The position numbers and the translations under genes are program-made. A DNA stretch of 64,000 nt from positions 2,640,501 through 2,704,500 of the forward strand of contig NZ_CP016020.1 in NCBI RefSeq assembly GCF_001889165.1, given 5' to 3'. Below the pieces are notes generated by a model, which saw only the letters and a list, made by a program, of their open reading frames with translations, searched no databases and was not told the origin of the DNA. Positions 1-9,440 of the stretch are shown here, piece after piece; within the stretch, counting starts at the first letter, position 1; the number at the start of each line of letters is the position of its first letter. This DNA is from Bacillus weihaiensis. Its GTDB lineage: Bacteria > Bacillota > Bacilli > Bacillales > Bacillaceae.

Positions 1-674
1 CAGAACCATCAAATCGCTTCCAGGTTTGCTCAATAATCCCTATTTTTTCACCTTCATGTAAACGTTCAATTCTAGTTTTAACTATTTCATGAAAGCTTGC
101 TTCGATAAATTCATAAATAGGATGACCAACTAGCTGATGTTTTGTATCTGCCCCTATTAAGTCTTGAAAGGACTTATTTGCATAGCAGATTTCCCCTTTT
201 AAAGTTAAGAGTAATGGGGTCGGTAAATCCTCCAATATCATATCCCCACTTATTTTCTTCAAATCAAGCAATGGCAATTTTCTCTCTTTCATTATCCGTG
301 CTGGTCCTAGTGGAGTAAAAACAGGTTTATTTAACGGTCTCATCTTTAGAATAATTTCTTGGTTTGTTTGCTTTAATGTACTCTTAATAAATTCAACAGA
401 TGCTTCAAACCATATATAATCGATCGTACGTGATTGGAAACGGAATGAACATGGATATAAATGATGTTCATTAAAAAAGTAACTCTCAATAAGAAACAAA
501 TCTTCTTGATGGATAAAATTCTTAATTGATTTTCCAATTAGTTCGTCATTCTTATATCCCGTTAATTCTAATGAATTAGAAGAAACATACTGAAAGCGAC
601 CATTAGATGAAACGACAGCATATATTTCTAGCTCATGTAAGAGCGACTCTGTTTCAGCTGATTGATTATTCAAA
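1..674 (-). CDS. kinA: Sporulation sensor histidine kinase KinA, N-terminal part (runs off the window)
   Basis: Cytoplasmic kinase that starts the Spo0F/Spo0B/Spo0A phosphorelay in Bacillus. About 224 codons are visible. They hold one PAS domain (roughly residues 12-110) and the start of a second (about 145 to the window edge). The kinase domain lies outside. Segments such as NEHHLYPCSFRF and IIEQTWKRFDG closely match my recollection of B. subtilis KinA (NEHHLMPCTFRF, MIEQTWKRLDG). The start is a TTG at 674, placed by the ribosome site AAGGGGG 6-7 bases upstream. KinA follows pbpH in B. subtilis; here about 11 kb of fatty-acid genes separate the two. Identity is strong from sequence and synteny. 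Intactness cannot be judged. Confidence 0.88.
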
Positions 675-1380
675 GTTCAACCCCCTTTGTTACACACTCT
701 CGCTACCTGTATCAATATTGTATTAGTTTTTTATAACGAACATTCGAATTATGTATAAACATATATACTATATAGTGTTTTTATGTATGTATATTATTCT
801 ATGAATTTCGTTAAAATCCTTTTTTAACTCTTGATTTTTTTACAAAATTCAGCCCTTTGAATGAATGACATAAAGTGAATCTTAAGAGACTCAGGGGAAA
901 AAAGAGAGTACCGCCTCCCCATAATGTCGAAATAAGTAAGACCACCCACCCTAACGTATGAGACTGGGGGAAAATTCCCTAGGACTTATACCAACAAGGA
1001 AGCCTGTTAGACCTTCAAGAAGTATAGGATGTAGAACCTACCTAACGATTTGAAGCTATTTTTTCAGCTATTGAAATTGTTCGAATATCTTCTGTAACGA
1101 TAAAAAAAGCACGCTTCGGTAGACCTGTTGAGCACAACTTCATGCTATGATTTTCTCCTTGGCTGCTAGAATGATAGTCCCGCTTCCATTTATTAAGAAC
1201 CTAGTAGCGCAATTAATTAAAGGTATCGTTTTCCGTCTTGATTGCGGCTCTTTGGTAGATTGTATTAATTCCATGTTTAATCTGCCACAAATTGCTTTAG
1301 GTTTAAAAAATTGAGCTCCTTTCTATAAGATGTTGCCTTATAACTAGGTTCTTTGAACAAAACTACTTAAGGTTGAATGG
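675..1380. other. Gene-poor decayed DNA between kinA and the fatty-acid cluster
   Basis: No convincing gene. The first 150 bases presumably hold the kinA promoter, but I could not define it. Around 895-1045 lies a G-rich stretch with GACTGGGGGAAAATTCCC, followed by an ACAAGGAAGCC segment. This arrangement recalls the right end of IS200/IS605-family elements. Bases 1147-1314 form a 55-codon open stretch starting at an ATG with no ribosome site and stops just upstream. It looks like the tail of a dead gene I do not recognise. Confidence 0.4.
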
Positions 1381-1547
1381 AGAGGAAGTGTGAGACCCAC
1401 AGTCGTTTACGCCGAGGAAGAGTCACCGCCCGACCCTTGAAAAAGCGAGCAACTGAAGTGGAATTCAACCAGACCGAACACTTAAAAATAGACAAAATGT
1501 AAAAGGTATCTACACTATGTTACTCTGTATTTCTTTAAAATAAGCAT
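1381..1547 (+). repeat. Dispersed intergenic repeat, family A, copy 1
   Basis: Non-coding repeat of about 165 bases. It shares with 32221-32397 and 39328-39478 the ordered blocks AAGCGAGCA, AGTGGAATTCAA, ACACTT, TAAAAGGTAT and TTTCTTTAAAATAAGCATG. Variable bases separate the blocks. The 5' part has GTGAGACCCACAG and GCCGAGGAAGAGTCACCGCCC, also found in other copies. Intergenic repeats of this general composition are common in Bacillus genomes. No function is visible. Confidence 0.7.
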
Positions 1548-1760
1548 GGAGGAAATTGTTCTTCTTAGTTAGTTTTTATAAAATCCTTAAGATTCTCCAA
1601 GCTTTCCCTTATAGTCGAATAGCGATAGTAAGCAGAAAATTCGTGATGAACTGTACATTTGGGTAGAAATATAACTTTTTCTATAAAAATAAGATTGCTA
1701 GAGCTGGATGGAGAAGTTTTTATTCATAATTAAAGTATGGATTTTATCGTTTGCTAAGAA

Positions 1761-1787
1761 AAAAAGATCGGAAAATCCGATCTTTTT
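1761..1787 (-). terminator. Rho-independent terminator of the fatty-acid operon
   Basis: Perfect inverted repeat AAAAAGATCGGA / TCCGATCTTTTT with a 3-base loop, directly after the TAG stop of the last gene of the operon. On the minus strand the hairpin ends in a T-run. Confidence 0.9.
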
Positions 1788-2771
1788 CTATGGTTTTAAT
1801 ATTAATTTACCAGTTGTTTTTCTTCCCTGAAGTAATTCGTGAACTTTACTCGCTTCTTCTAACGAAAAGATACCCCCTATCATTAATTTAAGCTCTCCTT
1901 TGTTTAAGAAAGTAAGTAAATCCTGTAGGCTTTTACGATAAAGTTCTTGTTTTTTCATAATACCTGGTAGAAAAAATCCCGTTACTGTTTTATTGTCAGC
2001 CATCAATGATGAAGGATAAAGACGAGCTTGTTCACCACTTGCTACACCATATATAACAAGTCTTCCGAACGGTGCCAGGCACTCTACTGTTTTACGAAAA
2101 ATCTCACCTCCAGCCATTTCCAAAGCAACATCTACACCTTTTGAATTTGTTGCCTCGAAAACTTGTTGTTCCCAGTTATCATGCGTATAGTTTATACAAA
2201 TATCTGCACCGAGTTCCTTAGCTAAGGCTAACTTTTCATCCGTACTAGCAGTCGCAATAACCTTCTTAGCTCCGAATAGCTTTGCTAGCTGTACGGCAAT
2301 GGTACCAACACCACCTGCTGCAGCATGTACCAGAACTGTTTCTCCTTCCTCCAACCTTCCCATTGTTTTTAAAATATGATAAGCACTCAAGCCTTGTAAA
2401 GGAAGTGCAACCGCTTGATGGATATTCATACCATCTGGAATTAAGAGCAAACCTCTTGCATCAGCTATCGTATACTCTGCATAACCTGTTGCGCGATTTG
2501 AGCCTAATAATGTAACAACTTTATCACCGATCGAAAAGTCCTTAACATCCTTACCAACCTCAGTAACTGTACCTGCAACCTCAGAACCAGGAACGTATGG
2601 TAACGGTGTCTTGACAACATATTGCCCTTCTCTTCTAGCTGTATCAGCATAATTTACACCTATTGCTTCTATTTTTATGACAACCTCATAACCTCTAGGA
2701 GATGGTTTGTCAATTTCAACTATTTTAAGAACATCTGGACCACCGTATTCAGTAAATTGAATGGCTTTCAT
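1788..2771 (-). CDS. Zinc-free quinone oxidoreductase / medium-chain dehydrogenase-reductase
   Basis: Soluble NAD(P)H-dependent oxidoreductase of the medium-chain dehydrogenase superfamily (QOR/enoyl reductase branch), 327 aa. An N-terminal GroES-like fold carries PYVPGSEVAGTV near residue 60. The Rossmann nucleotide-binding motif is AAAGGVGTIAVQLAK near 150. The cysteine cluster of zinc alcohol dehydrogenases is absent. The ribosome site AAGGAGGA precedes the ATG. It is the last gene of the operon, 24 bases after an acyl-CoA dehydrogenase gene, and sits just before a terminator. A role in reducing an enoyl or quinone substrate during acyl-chain breakdown is inference; the substrate is unknown. 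Confidence 0.85.
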   Translation of the reverse strand: MKAIQFTEYGGPDVLKIVEIDKPSPRGYEVVIKIEAIGVNYADTARREGQYVVKTPLPYVPGSEVAGTVTEVGKDVKDFSIGDKVVTLLGSNRATGYAEYTIADARGLLLIPDGMNIHQAVALPLQGLSAYHILKTMGRLEEGETVLVHAAAGGVGTIAVQLAKLFGAKKVIATASTDEKLALAKELGADICINYTHDNWEQQVFEATNSKGVDVALEMAGGEIFRKTVECLAPFGRLVIYGVASGEQARLYPSSLMADNKTVTGFFLPGIMKKQELYRKSLQDLLTFLNKGELKLMIGGIFSLEEASKVHELLQGRKTTGKLILKP

Positions 2772-2795
2772 CTACTCCATTTCCTCCTTGCTTAC

Positions 2796-4553
2796 TTAAG
2801 ATTTCGTCACATAGTGTTCAGCAGCTACTTGAACATCTGCTAGTCCTCTAATTTCATCTTTGGTCGTAAATAGGTCAATTGTTTGAAAATGACTCGTAAT
2901 CATATTAATCAGGGACCTTCTTATGTCACCTGCCACAGCTTGATTTATCAGCTGTTTAGACAGGACTTCTGTTTGTAAAACTGCTTTTTCAATTATATAT
3001 TTTGTCATAACCTTAGAATGGGGGGTTGGATACTTCATGCAACGCGCTAAACACGATTCAGCAGCAAACAATTCAATCGCAATATTTGATAGCTTCATAA
3101 GCGCTTCCTGCTCTTCTACTAGTTTTTCACCATATTCTTGATACACAGCATTCGTACAGGCTAAGAAAACATTGCGTATTGACGCAACGGCATTATTCTC
3201 AACTGAAAATTCTCCCCCTACATCGCTAAATTGTTTCGTAGACAGCTCATGTAGCGCTTTCTTTATGGAGCTTTCCAAATCTATTTCACCTTTTTCCATC
3301 TTTCTATACAAGAGTGTTGGTAATAATAAGCGATTAATCTCATTTGTCCCTTCGAATATTCGATTAATTCTAGCATCTCGATAGATCCTTTCAATTTGGT
3401 AATCCTGAATAAAGCCTGCTCCTCCATGAAGTTGAAGAGCCTCATCGCTTATTTCATCTAATAACTCGGAACCATACACCTTACAAATTGAGCATTCCAT
3501 CGCATATTCCATTAACCTCTTGCCAATAAATTCCCGATCGTCAGTAGAATCTAAATCTCCTAAAGACTCTTCAAGATAACCAGCCGTTCTGTACTGAATG
3601 GATTCAGCCGCATAGATCCTACTTGCCATATGTGCGATTTTTTCTTTTGTTGCTGGAAAATCTGCTATTGATTTTCCAAATTGATAGCGCTCCTTCGTAT
3701 AAGAAATCGCTAGTTCTAAAGCAAGCTTTGCAGCTCCCACACATGCTGAACCAAGGTTAAAACGTCCAAGGTTTAAAACGTTTAATGCAATTAGATGTCC
3801 CTTTCCCTCCACTCCTAGGAGATTTTCTTTTGGAACAAGACAATGATCAAAGGTAACTGTTGTTGTTGAAGATCCTTTAATCCCCATTTTCTGTTCTTCA
3901 GGACCTATAATTAAGCCTGGAAAACCCTTCTCTACAATAAAAGCAGAAAAAAGGTTCCCATTTACTTTTGCGTAGACAATAAATGTATCTGAAAAGGCAC
4001 CATTGGTGATATAAATCTTCGTCCCATTCAATACATAATGTGTCTCTTCTTTGTTTACCATTGCTGTGGTTTGAGAAGCTAATGCATCGGATCCAGCATT
4101 TGGTTCTGTTAAACAATATGCACCAATATATTCTCCACTAGCTAGCTTTGGCAAGTATTTTTCCTTCTGCTTTTTTGTTCCAAAATAAGTGATTGGTAAA
4201 GTGGCAATGCATGTATGGTTGGAATGTGCTACACCATAGCTACCAGACCTACCTACAGCCTCCCCCACAATGGCTTTGCTCACTTTATCTAATCCAAGCC
4301 CTCCATATTTTTCGGGTACACTATGTGCCAGCAAACCGAGGTTTCCTGCTTTTTTCAATAAATCTACTACAATAGTGAACTCTTGATTCTCAATTCTTCC
4401 ATTTAAAGGGCGCACTTCTCGATCAATAAATTGAATAGCTGTTTTGTGAATCAGCTTCTGCTCGGTAGTAAAATCTTCTGGAGTGAATAATGAGTGATGA
4501 AAGCTACTCTCATATAAATAACTCCCACCTGCTACATGTAAGGTTTTCGCCAT
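2796..4553 (-). CDS. Acyl-CoA dehydrogenase (long, FadE/YusJ type)
   Basis: FAD-dependent enzyme that oxidises acyl-CoA to trans-2-enoyl-CoA, the first step of beta-oxidation. It is 585 aa, longer than the usual ~380 aa. The N-terminal, middle and C-terminal acyl-CoA dehydrogenase domains fill about residues 25-420, and a further ~160-aa helical tail follows as in VLCAD-like and YusJ-like enzymes. Visible motifs are CLTEPNAGSDA (FAD/substrate region), ALQLHGGAGF and RIFEGTNEINR; the Glu of FEGT is the expected catalytic base. GGAGGATTTACGTA precedes the ATG. It lies between the phosphotransferase-like gene and the oxidoreductase. Chain-length preference cannot be read from the sequence. Confidence 0.92.
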   Translation of the reverse strand: MAKTLHVAGGSYLYESSFHHSLFTPEDFTTEQKLIHKTAIQFIDREVRPLNGRIENQEFTIVVDLLKKAGNLGLLAHSVPEKYGGLGLDKVSKAIVGEAVGRSGSYGVAHSNHTCIATLPITYFGTKKQKEKYLPKLASGEYIGAYCLTEPNAGSDALASQTTAMVNKEETHYVLNGTKIYITNGAFSDTFIVYAKVNGNLFSAFIVEKGFPGLIIGPEEQKMGIKGSSTTTVTFDHCLVPKENLLGVEGKGHLIALNVLNLGRFNLGSACVGAAKLALELAISYTKERYQFGKSIADFPATKEKIAHMASRIYAAESIQYRTAGYLEESLGDLDSTDDREFIGKRLMEYAMECSICKVYGSELLDEISDEALQLHGGAGFIQDYQIERIYRDARINRIFEGTNEINRLLLPTLLYRKMEKGEIDLESSIKKALHELSTKQFSDVGGEFSVENNAVASIRNVFLACTNAVYQEYGEKLVEEQEALMKLSNIAIELFAAESCLARCMKYPTPHSKVMTKYIIEKAVLQTEVLSKQLINQAVAGDIRRSLINMITSHFQTIDLFTTKDEIRGLADVQVAAEHYVTKS

Positions 4554-4583
4554 TACGTAAATCCTCCAATCTAGTCAAATACT

Positions 4584-5645
4584 TTACGAATCTGTTTCCC
4601 TAGTGTTTAGTGCATGACATATAAGTGTCTTGACATACGTATCAAATTGACTGAAGCGTGGGTCATTTGTTTGCCCGTTTTTATAACGATAATAAATCTG
4701 TTGGCAAATTACTGCTAACTTAAAATAAGCAAAGGTTACATAATAATGAATCGTCGAAACATCTCGACCACTTTTTATCGCATATTGTTGAATAAAATCA
4801 TTTCTAGTAAAAAATCCTGCTTTTACGGTTAGTGGCGGTTTACCTAACCCAAATTTAAGTAGATCAGGATCATCCTCCTGACACCAGTAGCTCATAGCTG
4901 CTCCAACATCTGCAAGTGGATCACCTATGGTAGCCATTTCCCAATCGAAGAGTCCTGTTACTTCTTTCAAATCATCTGAAAATAACATATTATTAAATTT
5001 ATAATCGTAATGAATAACTGTTGTATCCTTTGATTTCGGAATAGTAGCTAACAGCCAATTGGTGAGTTCATCGACTTCCTTTATTTCATCTGTTTTTGCT
5101 CTATGATATCGTTTAATCCAACCATAAACCTGTCTTTCTAAAAAGCCTTCTGGATTACTCATCTCTTCTAATGGCGTACCTTTATAGTTCACCTGGTGAA
5201 GCTTAACGAGGGTATCAACCATTTTCATGCTTAATTGAGCACCTAATTCTTTTCTTGCTACTATTCCCTTTGGAAAGTCTGTGTCTAGAAGCAAGCCATG
5301 CTTTCGTTCCATAATAAAGAACGGACTCCCAACAATTTGTTCATCTTCTGAGTAGACGAAAGGTTTCGGCGCTATTGGGTACATCGGGTTGAGAGTAGAT
5401 AGAATGGAGTATTCTCGCTTCATATCATGAGCCTTCGGAGCTATTGGACCATGGGGAGGTCTTCTTAAAACAGCCTCCCACTCTCCCATTTTCACCAAAT
5501 AAGTCAAGTTTGACGCCCCTGTGCCGAACTGTTTAATCACTAATGAATCGGTCTCATAGATTTCACTAAACGTTTGTTTTAAGAAACCTGCTAATCTTAT
5601 ATGATCTAATTCTTCTCCAGTTCGCACTGGTATTATGTGATCCAT
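4584..5645 (-). CDS. Phosphotransferase-family protein (APH/ACAD10-N-terminal-like)
   Basis: Aminoglycoside-phosphotransferase-like kinase fold, 353 aa. The Brenner-type catalytic motif is HYDYKFNNMLF and the metal-binding motif is GLFDWEMATIGDPLADVG. This family is fused to acyl-CoA dehydrogenase in human ACAD10/ACAD11, and bacterial versions sit beside acyl-CoA dehydrogenase genes, as here. By analogy it may phosphorylate 4-hydroxyacyl-CoA intermediates; that is inference. An upstream GTG at 5654 is in frame but overlaps the ribosome site AAAGGAG. The ATG at 5645 has an 8-base spacing and is preferred. Antibiotic resistance is unlikely given the context. Confidence 0.85.
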   Translation of the reverse strand: MDHIIPVRTGEELDHIRLAGFLKQTFSEIYETDSLVIKQFGTGASNLTYLVKMGEWEAVLRRPPHGPIAPKAHDMKREYSILSTLNPMYPIAPKPFVYSEDEQIVGSPFFIMERKHGLLLDTDFPKGIVARKELGAQLSMKMVDTLVKLHQVNYKGTPLEEMSNPEGFLERQVYGWIKRYHRAKTDEIKEVDELTNWLLATIPKSKDTTVIHYDYKFNNMLFSDDLKEVTGLFDWEMATIGDPLADVGAAMSYWCQEDDPDLLKFGLGKPPLTVKAGFFTRNDFIQQYAIKSGRDVSTIHYYVTFAYFKLAVICQQIYYRYKNGQTNDPRFSQFDTYVKTLICHALNTRETDS

Positions 5646-5658
5646 ACATGGCACTCCT

Positions 5659-6063
5659 TTAAAGAAAGCTGTAATGTTTCTCTAACGTATCTCGTAATTC
5701 AGTGGGAATTGGGATGCTTTTATTAAGGTCAAACTGATAATAAACAAGAATGGCTTCTCCCCTTGCAATGACTTCATCTGTTAGTTTATCTACAATAGAG
5801 TGAGCAAGATGAAAGCTCTTATTACCGATTTTGCTTACCTCGGTGCTAATTGTTAGCTCTTGATTAAAATAGGCCTGGTCAATAAAATCACATTTCGTAG
5901 AAGCTAATATAAATGTCCAATCATCCGTCTTCATTCCATATCCTATCTCTTCAAAGAACTGAACCCTTGCCTCCTCTAAATAAATAAAATAACTTGTGTT
6001 ATTTACATGTCCAAGTGCATCTGTTTCACAAAACCTTACCCTTACTGTCGTTTCATGTATCAA
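5659..6063 (-). CDS. Acyl-CoA thioesterase (4HBT / YbgC-like hotdog fold)
   Basis: Small hotdog-fold thioesterase of 134 aa, the usual length for YbgC/4-hydroxybenzoyl-CoA thioesterase proteins. The active-site segment ETDALGHVNN lies near residue 14, with Asp as the expected catalytic residue, followed by YLEEARVQFFEEIG. It would hydrolyse acyl-CoA to free acid and CoA, perhaps relieving CoA trapping. GAGGAG lies about 12 bases before the ATG. It is the second gene of the proximal unit, between the 3-hydroxyacyl-CoA dehydrogenase and phosphotransferase-like genes. The exact substrate is unknown. Confidence 0.85.
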   Translation of the reverse strand: MIHETTVRVRFCETDALGHVNNTSYFIYLEEARVQFFEEIGYGMKTDDWTFILASTKCDFIDQAYFNQELTISTEVSKIGNKSFHLAHSIVDKLTDEVIARGEAILVYYQFDLNKSIPIPTELRDTLEKHYSFL

Positions 6064-6100
6064 GTGAACACACTCCTCTGTTGATAGACCATACCACTAA

Positions 6101-6976
6101 CTACACCTTTGTTTTTTGATTCGTATATTCATAGAATCCTTTTCCTGTCTTCCTTCCCAATTCATTACGTTCCACTTTTTCTACAATACTTTTAAATGGG
6201 CGATCTGCGGGGTCTCCTGTTTCATTAAATCTTTGCTGCATAACAAAGTAACCTACATCAATTCCTGATAAATCCATTAATTCAAAAGGTCCAATCGGAT
6301 GATGTAATGCTTTTTTACAAATTTCATCAATATCTTGAAAATCTGCGTAACCATTTTCGTAAAGAAAAACCGCCTCACGCTGTAACGCTCCTAGTATACG
6401 GTTTGCAATAAAACCTGAAATTTCTTTATGAAGCAGAACAGCTGATCGGTTCATTTGTTCTGAGACACCCATTGTAATACGTGCTGTTTCTTCCGAAGTT
6501 TGTTCACTTTTCACCACTTCAACACAATTCATTACAAGTGGTGGGAAAAAGAAATGCATATTTACTACTTTATCTGGACGATTTGTCACACTCGCTACTA
6601 GTGAATTAACAATTGTAGAACTATTTGTTGCCAAAATGGTTTCTGGTTTTGCATACTTATCTAGTTTTTTAAATAACTCTTGTTTAGCATCTAGCTTCTC
6701 TATAATTGCCTCAATAATAAAATCTGCTTCTATAGCAGCTGATTCTAAATGGCTTTTAAAAGAGAGGCGTGAAAACGCAACTTCTTTCTCGTTCTCTGTT
6801 ATTTTTTGCTTTTGAACCCATTTCTCCATTAATTTTTGTAGCTTTGTAGCAGCATCTTCTAATGCGCTTTCATTAACATCCTGTAGAGTCGTTTCAAATC
6901 CACCTAATGCACTTAACATGGCAATTTGATGCCCCATTTGACCAGCACCTACAACTAACACTTTTCGTATATTCAT
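6101..6976 (-). CDS. 3-hydroxyacyl-CoA (3-hydroxybutyryl-CoA) dehydrogenase
   Basis: NAD-dependent oxidation of L-3-hydroxyacyl-CoA to 3-ketoacyl-CoA, the third step of beta-oxidation. The 291-aa length equals the single-domain Hbd/PaaH type rather than a FadB fusion. The Rossmann motif VVGAGQMGHQIA lies near the N-terminus, NSSTIVNSLVA near 118, HFFFPP with the catalytic His near 142, and a C-terminal 3HCDH helical domain with NRILGALQREA. GAGAGGTCGA precedes the ATG. It is the first gene of the unit 6976-1788, with the TetR palindrome 15 bases upstream of its start. Stand-alone 3-hydroxybutyryl-CoA use is also possible. Confidence 0.9.
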   Translation of the reverse strand: MNIRKVLVVGAGQMGHQIAMLSALGGFETTLQDVNESALEDAATKLQKLMEKWVQKQKITENEKEVAFSRLSFKSHLESAAIEADFIIEAIIEKLDAKQELFKKLDKYAKPETILATNSSTIVNSLVASVTNRPDKVVNMHFFFPPLVMNCVEVVKSEQTSEETARITMGVSEQMNRSAVLLHKEISGFIANRILGALQREAVFLYENGYADFQDIDEICKKALHHPIGPFELMDLSGIDVGYFVMQQRFNETGDPADRPFKSIVEKVERNELGRKTGKGFYEYTNQKTKV

Positions 6977-6991
6977 TCGACCTCTCCCTCT

Positions 6992-7007
6992 TACTAACCG
7001 GTTAGTA
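6992..7007. promoter_or_regulatory. Palindromic TetR-family operator, site 1
   Basis: Perfect 16-bp palindrome TACTAACCGGTTAGTA, 15 bases upstream of the 3-hydroxyacyl-CoA dehydrogenase start. Fifteen of its 16 bases recur upstream of the first acyl-CoA dehydrogenase gene of the cluster (11548-11563). It is the likely binding site of the TetR regulator encoded at 7094-7663. Confidence 0.75.
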
Positions 7008-7042
7008 TGTCTTTTTTATACCTTATTGAGGTTAAACTTACT

Positions 7043-7083
7043 GGTCTAGGGATGTTACCTTAGGTTTCTCAGTTCCCTAGACC
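7043..7083 (-). terminator. Stem-loop after the TetR gene
   Basis: Perfect 10-bp inverted repeat GGTCTAGGGA / TCCCTAGACC with a 21-base loop, ten bases past the TetR stop. The T-run on the minus strand is poor, so termination may be incomplete. It separates the two transcription units of the fatty-acid cluster. Confidence 0.6.
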
Positions 7084-7093
7084 TCTCTTGACG

Positions 7094-7663
7094 TTATGAT
7101 TGTAGCTCTAAGCCTTCTAGCAATATATTTACAAATACATTGGAAACTTCCTTATCTGTTACTCTGCCATTAGGGTCAAACCAGAAATAACTCCAATTGG
7201 TCATTCCTAAAATACTAAAGGTCACAATATCAGTTGGTAAATCTGCTCGAATTTCTTTATTTTTAATCCCTTCTTCTAAAACCTGTTGAATATTAAAACG
7301 AAATTGATCCCTTTTAGGTACGATTAAAGCTAGATGCTCTTCATTTAAATGTCTGATTTCTCTAAAGAAAACATTAGCACTTAGACCTTCTTTCTCAATA
7401 TCGTGTATAAGCATATAAATAATTTGACTTACTTTTTCTTTACAGCTCTTACTTGGATGTTTAATAATCTCTTCCTGCTTACGCAAAAGCTCATCTATAT
7501 AATCCAAATGTATATCCATTAATAGCTGCTCTTTAGAGGTAAAATAATAGTAAAAGGTTCCCTTTGTTACATGAAGTGCATCCACAATGTCTTGAATTGA
7601 AGTTTCCTTAAATCCTTTCGTTGCAAATAATTGAATACTAAGCTCTCTTATTTTTTCTTTCAT
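7094..7663 (-). CDS. TetR-family regulator of the fatty-acid cluster
   Basis: 189-aa TetR/AcrR repressor. The helix-turn-helix is at residues ~20-50 (TSIQDIVDALHVTKGTFYYYF). The C-terminal half is helical and variable, as expected for ligand binding. A GTG at 7678 would add five residues, but the GAGG site lies eight bases before the ATG at 7663, so that start is preferred. The gene is last in the unit ACAD-SDR-acyl-CoA ligase-TetR, so it would regulate itself if the palindromes at 6992 and 11548 are its operators. An acyl-CoA ligand is likely by analogy with FadR/YsiA of B. subtilis, but the palindrome differs from the FadR box I recall. Confidence 0.85.
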   Translation of the reverse strand: MKEKIRELSIQLFATKGFKETSIQDIVDALHVTKGTFYYYFTSKEQLLMDIHLDYIDELLRKQEEIIKHPSKSCKEKVSQIIYMLIHDIEKEGLSANVFFREIRHLNEEHLALIVPKRDQFRFNIQQVLEEGIKNKEIRADLPTDIVTFSILGMTNWSYFWFDPNGRVTDKEVSNVFVNILLEGLELQS

Positions 7664-7751
7664 GCATGCTGTCCTCACAATCTATTCTTCTTTTTAGAAA
7701 TTATATCATAGAGCATAAAGTGAATAGATTTTCAAAGGAAACTTGAAACAG

Positions 7752-9365
7752 CTATTTTTTTATTGCTTCATCTCTTAAGGCACGACGGAGTATTTTTCCT
7801 ACATTTGTTTTTGGTAGCTCTTCTTTAAATTCTAAAAAAGTAGGAACTTTAAAAGCTGCAAGATGTTTGCGACAATAATCAAGTAATTCCTCACTTGTAA
7901 CACTCTTACCGGATTTTACTACCACATATGCTTTAACGGTTTCCCCCCGATATTCGTCAGGAACACCAATCACGACCGCTTCTTGAACAGAAGGGTGTTC
8001 GTATAAGACCTCTTCAATGTCACGAGGATAGATATTATAACCGCTCGCAATAATTAAATCCTTTTTCCGATCAACAATTGAAAGATAGCCATCCTGATCC
8101 ACTTTAGCTATATCTCCTGTAAAAAGCCATCCATCACGTAATGTAACTGCTGTTTCTTCGGGCATATTCCAATACCCTTTCATAACTTGTGGTCCACTTA
8201 CTAGTAACTCACCTAATTCTCCAGTCGGTACCTCTGTTGTTCCTGTTGCTACGTCTACTATTTTATAAGCCGTATTAGGTAGACCTAGACCTACGGTTCC
8301 TGGTTTTCTCTCTGCAAACGGAGGATTACAATGAGTAACAGGTGATGCTTCTGAAAGGCCATAGCCTTCTAATATCTTAGCCCCTGTTTTTCTTTCAAAC
8401 TCATTTAGTAATTCTACTGGCATCGGAGCACTTCCACTATTGCAGATACGAATTGAATCAATTGAATAGTCCTCGGCATTTGGGTGATTAGTGATGGCGA
8501 CATACATAGTTGGAACCCCTGGAAAAATAGTAGGCTGTTCTGTTTTTATCGTTTGCAATACTTCTTCAAGCTCAAATCGTGGGAGCATAATCATAGAATT
8601 ACCTGACAAAATAGATAAATTCATACAACTAGACATACCGAAAACATGAAATAAAGGGATAACGGTTAAACACTTTTCTTGTCCCGACGTAATCTCACCT
8701 TTAAAAATTTCTCTAGATTGAACGGCATTTGCGACAATGTTTCGATGAGTAAGCATTGCTCCTTTTGATCGTCCAGTTGTTCCACCTGTATATTGTAGTA
8801 AGGCAATATCATGCTCTGGATCTATTTGAATAGGTATAACAGTTCCTGTATTCTTTGCTAGGAAACGTTCGAATGTATAATCTTCTGTTTGAGGAGATTC
8901 TGAAGGCTGTAGACTAACGGTAATAATATGCTTTAAGCTCGTTTTTAATTGAATCGCTTTAATTCTTGGATAAAGAGCATCTAGGACAACAATTGTCTCA
9001 CTTCCTGAATCATTTAAGATATGTTCTAACTCCCGCTCTACAAGCATGGGATTAATTTGTGTGACAATAGCACCAACTGATAAGGCACCATAATACGTCA
9101 CAACATATTGTGGGCAATTTGGAAGCATAATAGCGACTCGATCTCCCTTTTGCACCCCTACTGATTGTAAGGACGATGTAAAAGCAAATACCATTTCAGC
9201 TAATTGTTCATACGTAAAGGTTCTTCCATAGAAGGAAATTGCATCATGATCTTTGAAACTTTGAACTGTTTGCTGAAGCATTTCTGGAACACTTATAAAT
9301 GGGATATCAATTTCATTCGCCAAATCGTTTGGATAATTTGCATACCATTTTTTACGATCTTCCAT
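7752..9365 (-). CDS. Long-chain acyl-CoA synthetase (AMP-forming)
   Basis: ATP-dependent activation of fatty acids to acyl-CoA, entry step of the pathway; 537 aa, normal for FadD/LcfA enzymes. The P-loop-like AMP-binding motif YTGGTTGRSKGAMLTH lies near residue 193. GWLFTGDIAKVD and DRKKDLIIASGYNIYPRDIEE mark the hinge and C-terminal domain. PKTNVGKILRRAL contains the catalytic lysine near 525. CAAGGAGGCA precedes the ATG. It sits between the SDR and TetR genes, 88 bases before the latter. Medium- versus long-chain preference cannot be told. Confidence 0.92.
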   Translation of the reverse strand: MEDRKKWYANYPNDLANEIDIPFISVPEMLQQTVQSFKDHDAISFYGRTFTYEQLAEMVFAFTSSLQSVGVQKGDRVAIMLPNCPQYVVTYYGALSVGAIVTQINPMLVERELEHILNDSGSETIVVLDALYPRIKAIQLKTSLKHIITVSLQPSESPQTEDYTFERFLAKNTGTVIPIQIDPEHDIALLQYTGGTTGRSKGAMLTHRNIVANAVQSREIFKGEITSGQEKCLTVIPLFHVFGMSSCMNLSILSGNSMIMLPRFELEEVLQTIKTEQPTIFPGVPTMYVAITNHPNAEDYSIDSIRICNSGSAPMPVELLNEFERKTGAKILEGYGLSEASPVTHCNPPFAERKPGTVGLGLPNTAYKIVDVATGTTEVPTGELGELLVSGPQVMKGYWNMPEETAVTLRDGWLFTGDIAKVDQDGYLSIVDRKKDLIIASGYNIYPRDIEEVLYEHPSVQEAVVIGVPDEYRGETVKAYVVVKSGKSVTSEELLDYCRKHLAAFKVPTFLEFKEELPKTNVGKILRRALRDEAIKK

Positions 9366-9440
9366 TTTTATTGCCTCCTTGTAAAGTTAGAATAAAAGCA
9401 TTTTTCACAAGCTAATCTACTAATCTTTTAAACAGCATGT

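Noticed and set aside
2282-2843. Plus-strand open frames of 77 and 73 codons opposite the oxidoreductase gene
   Set aside because: Antisense to a clear enzyme gene; no ribosome site or family resemblance.
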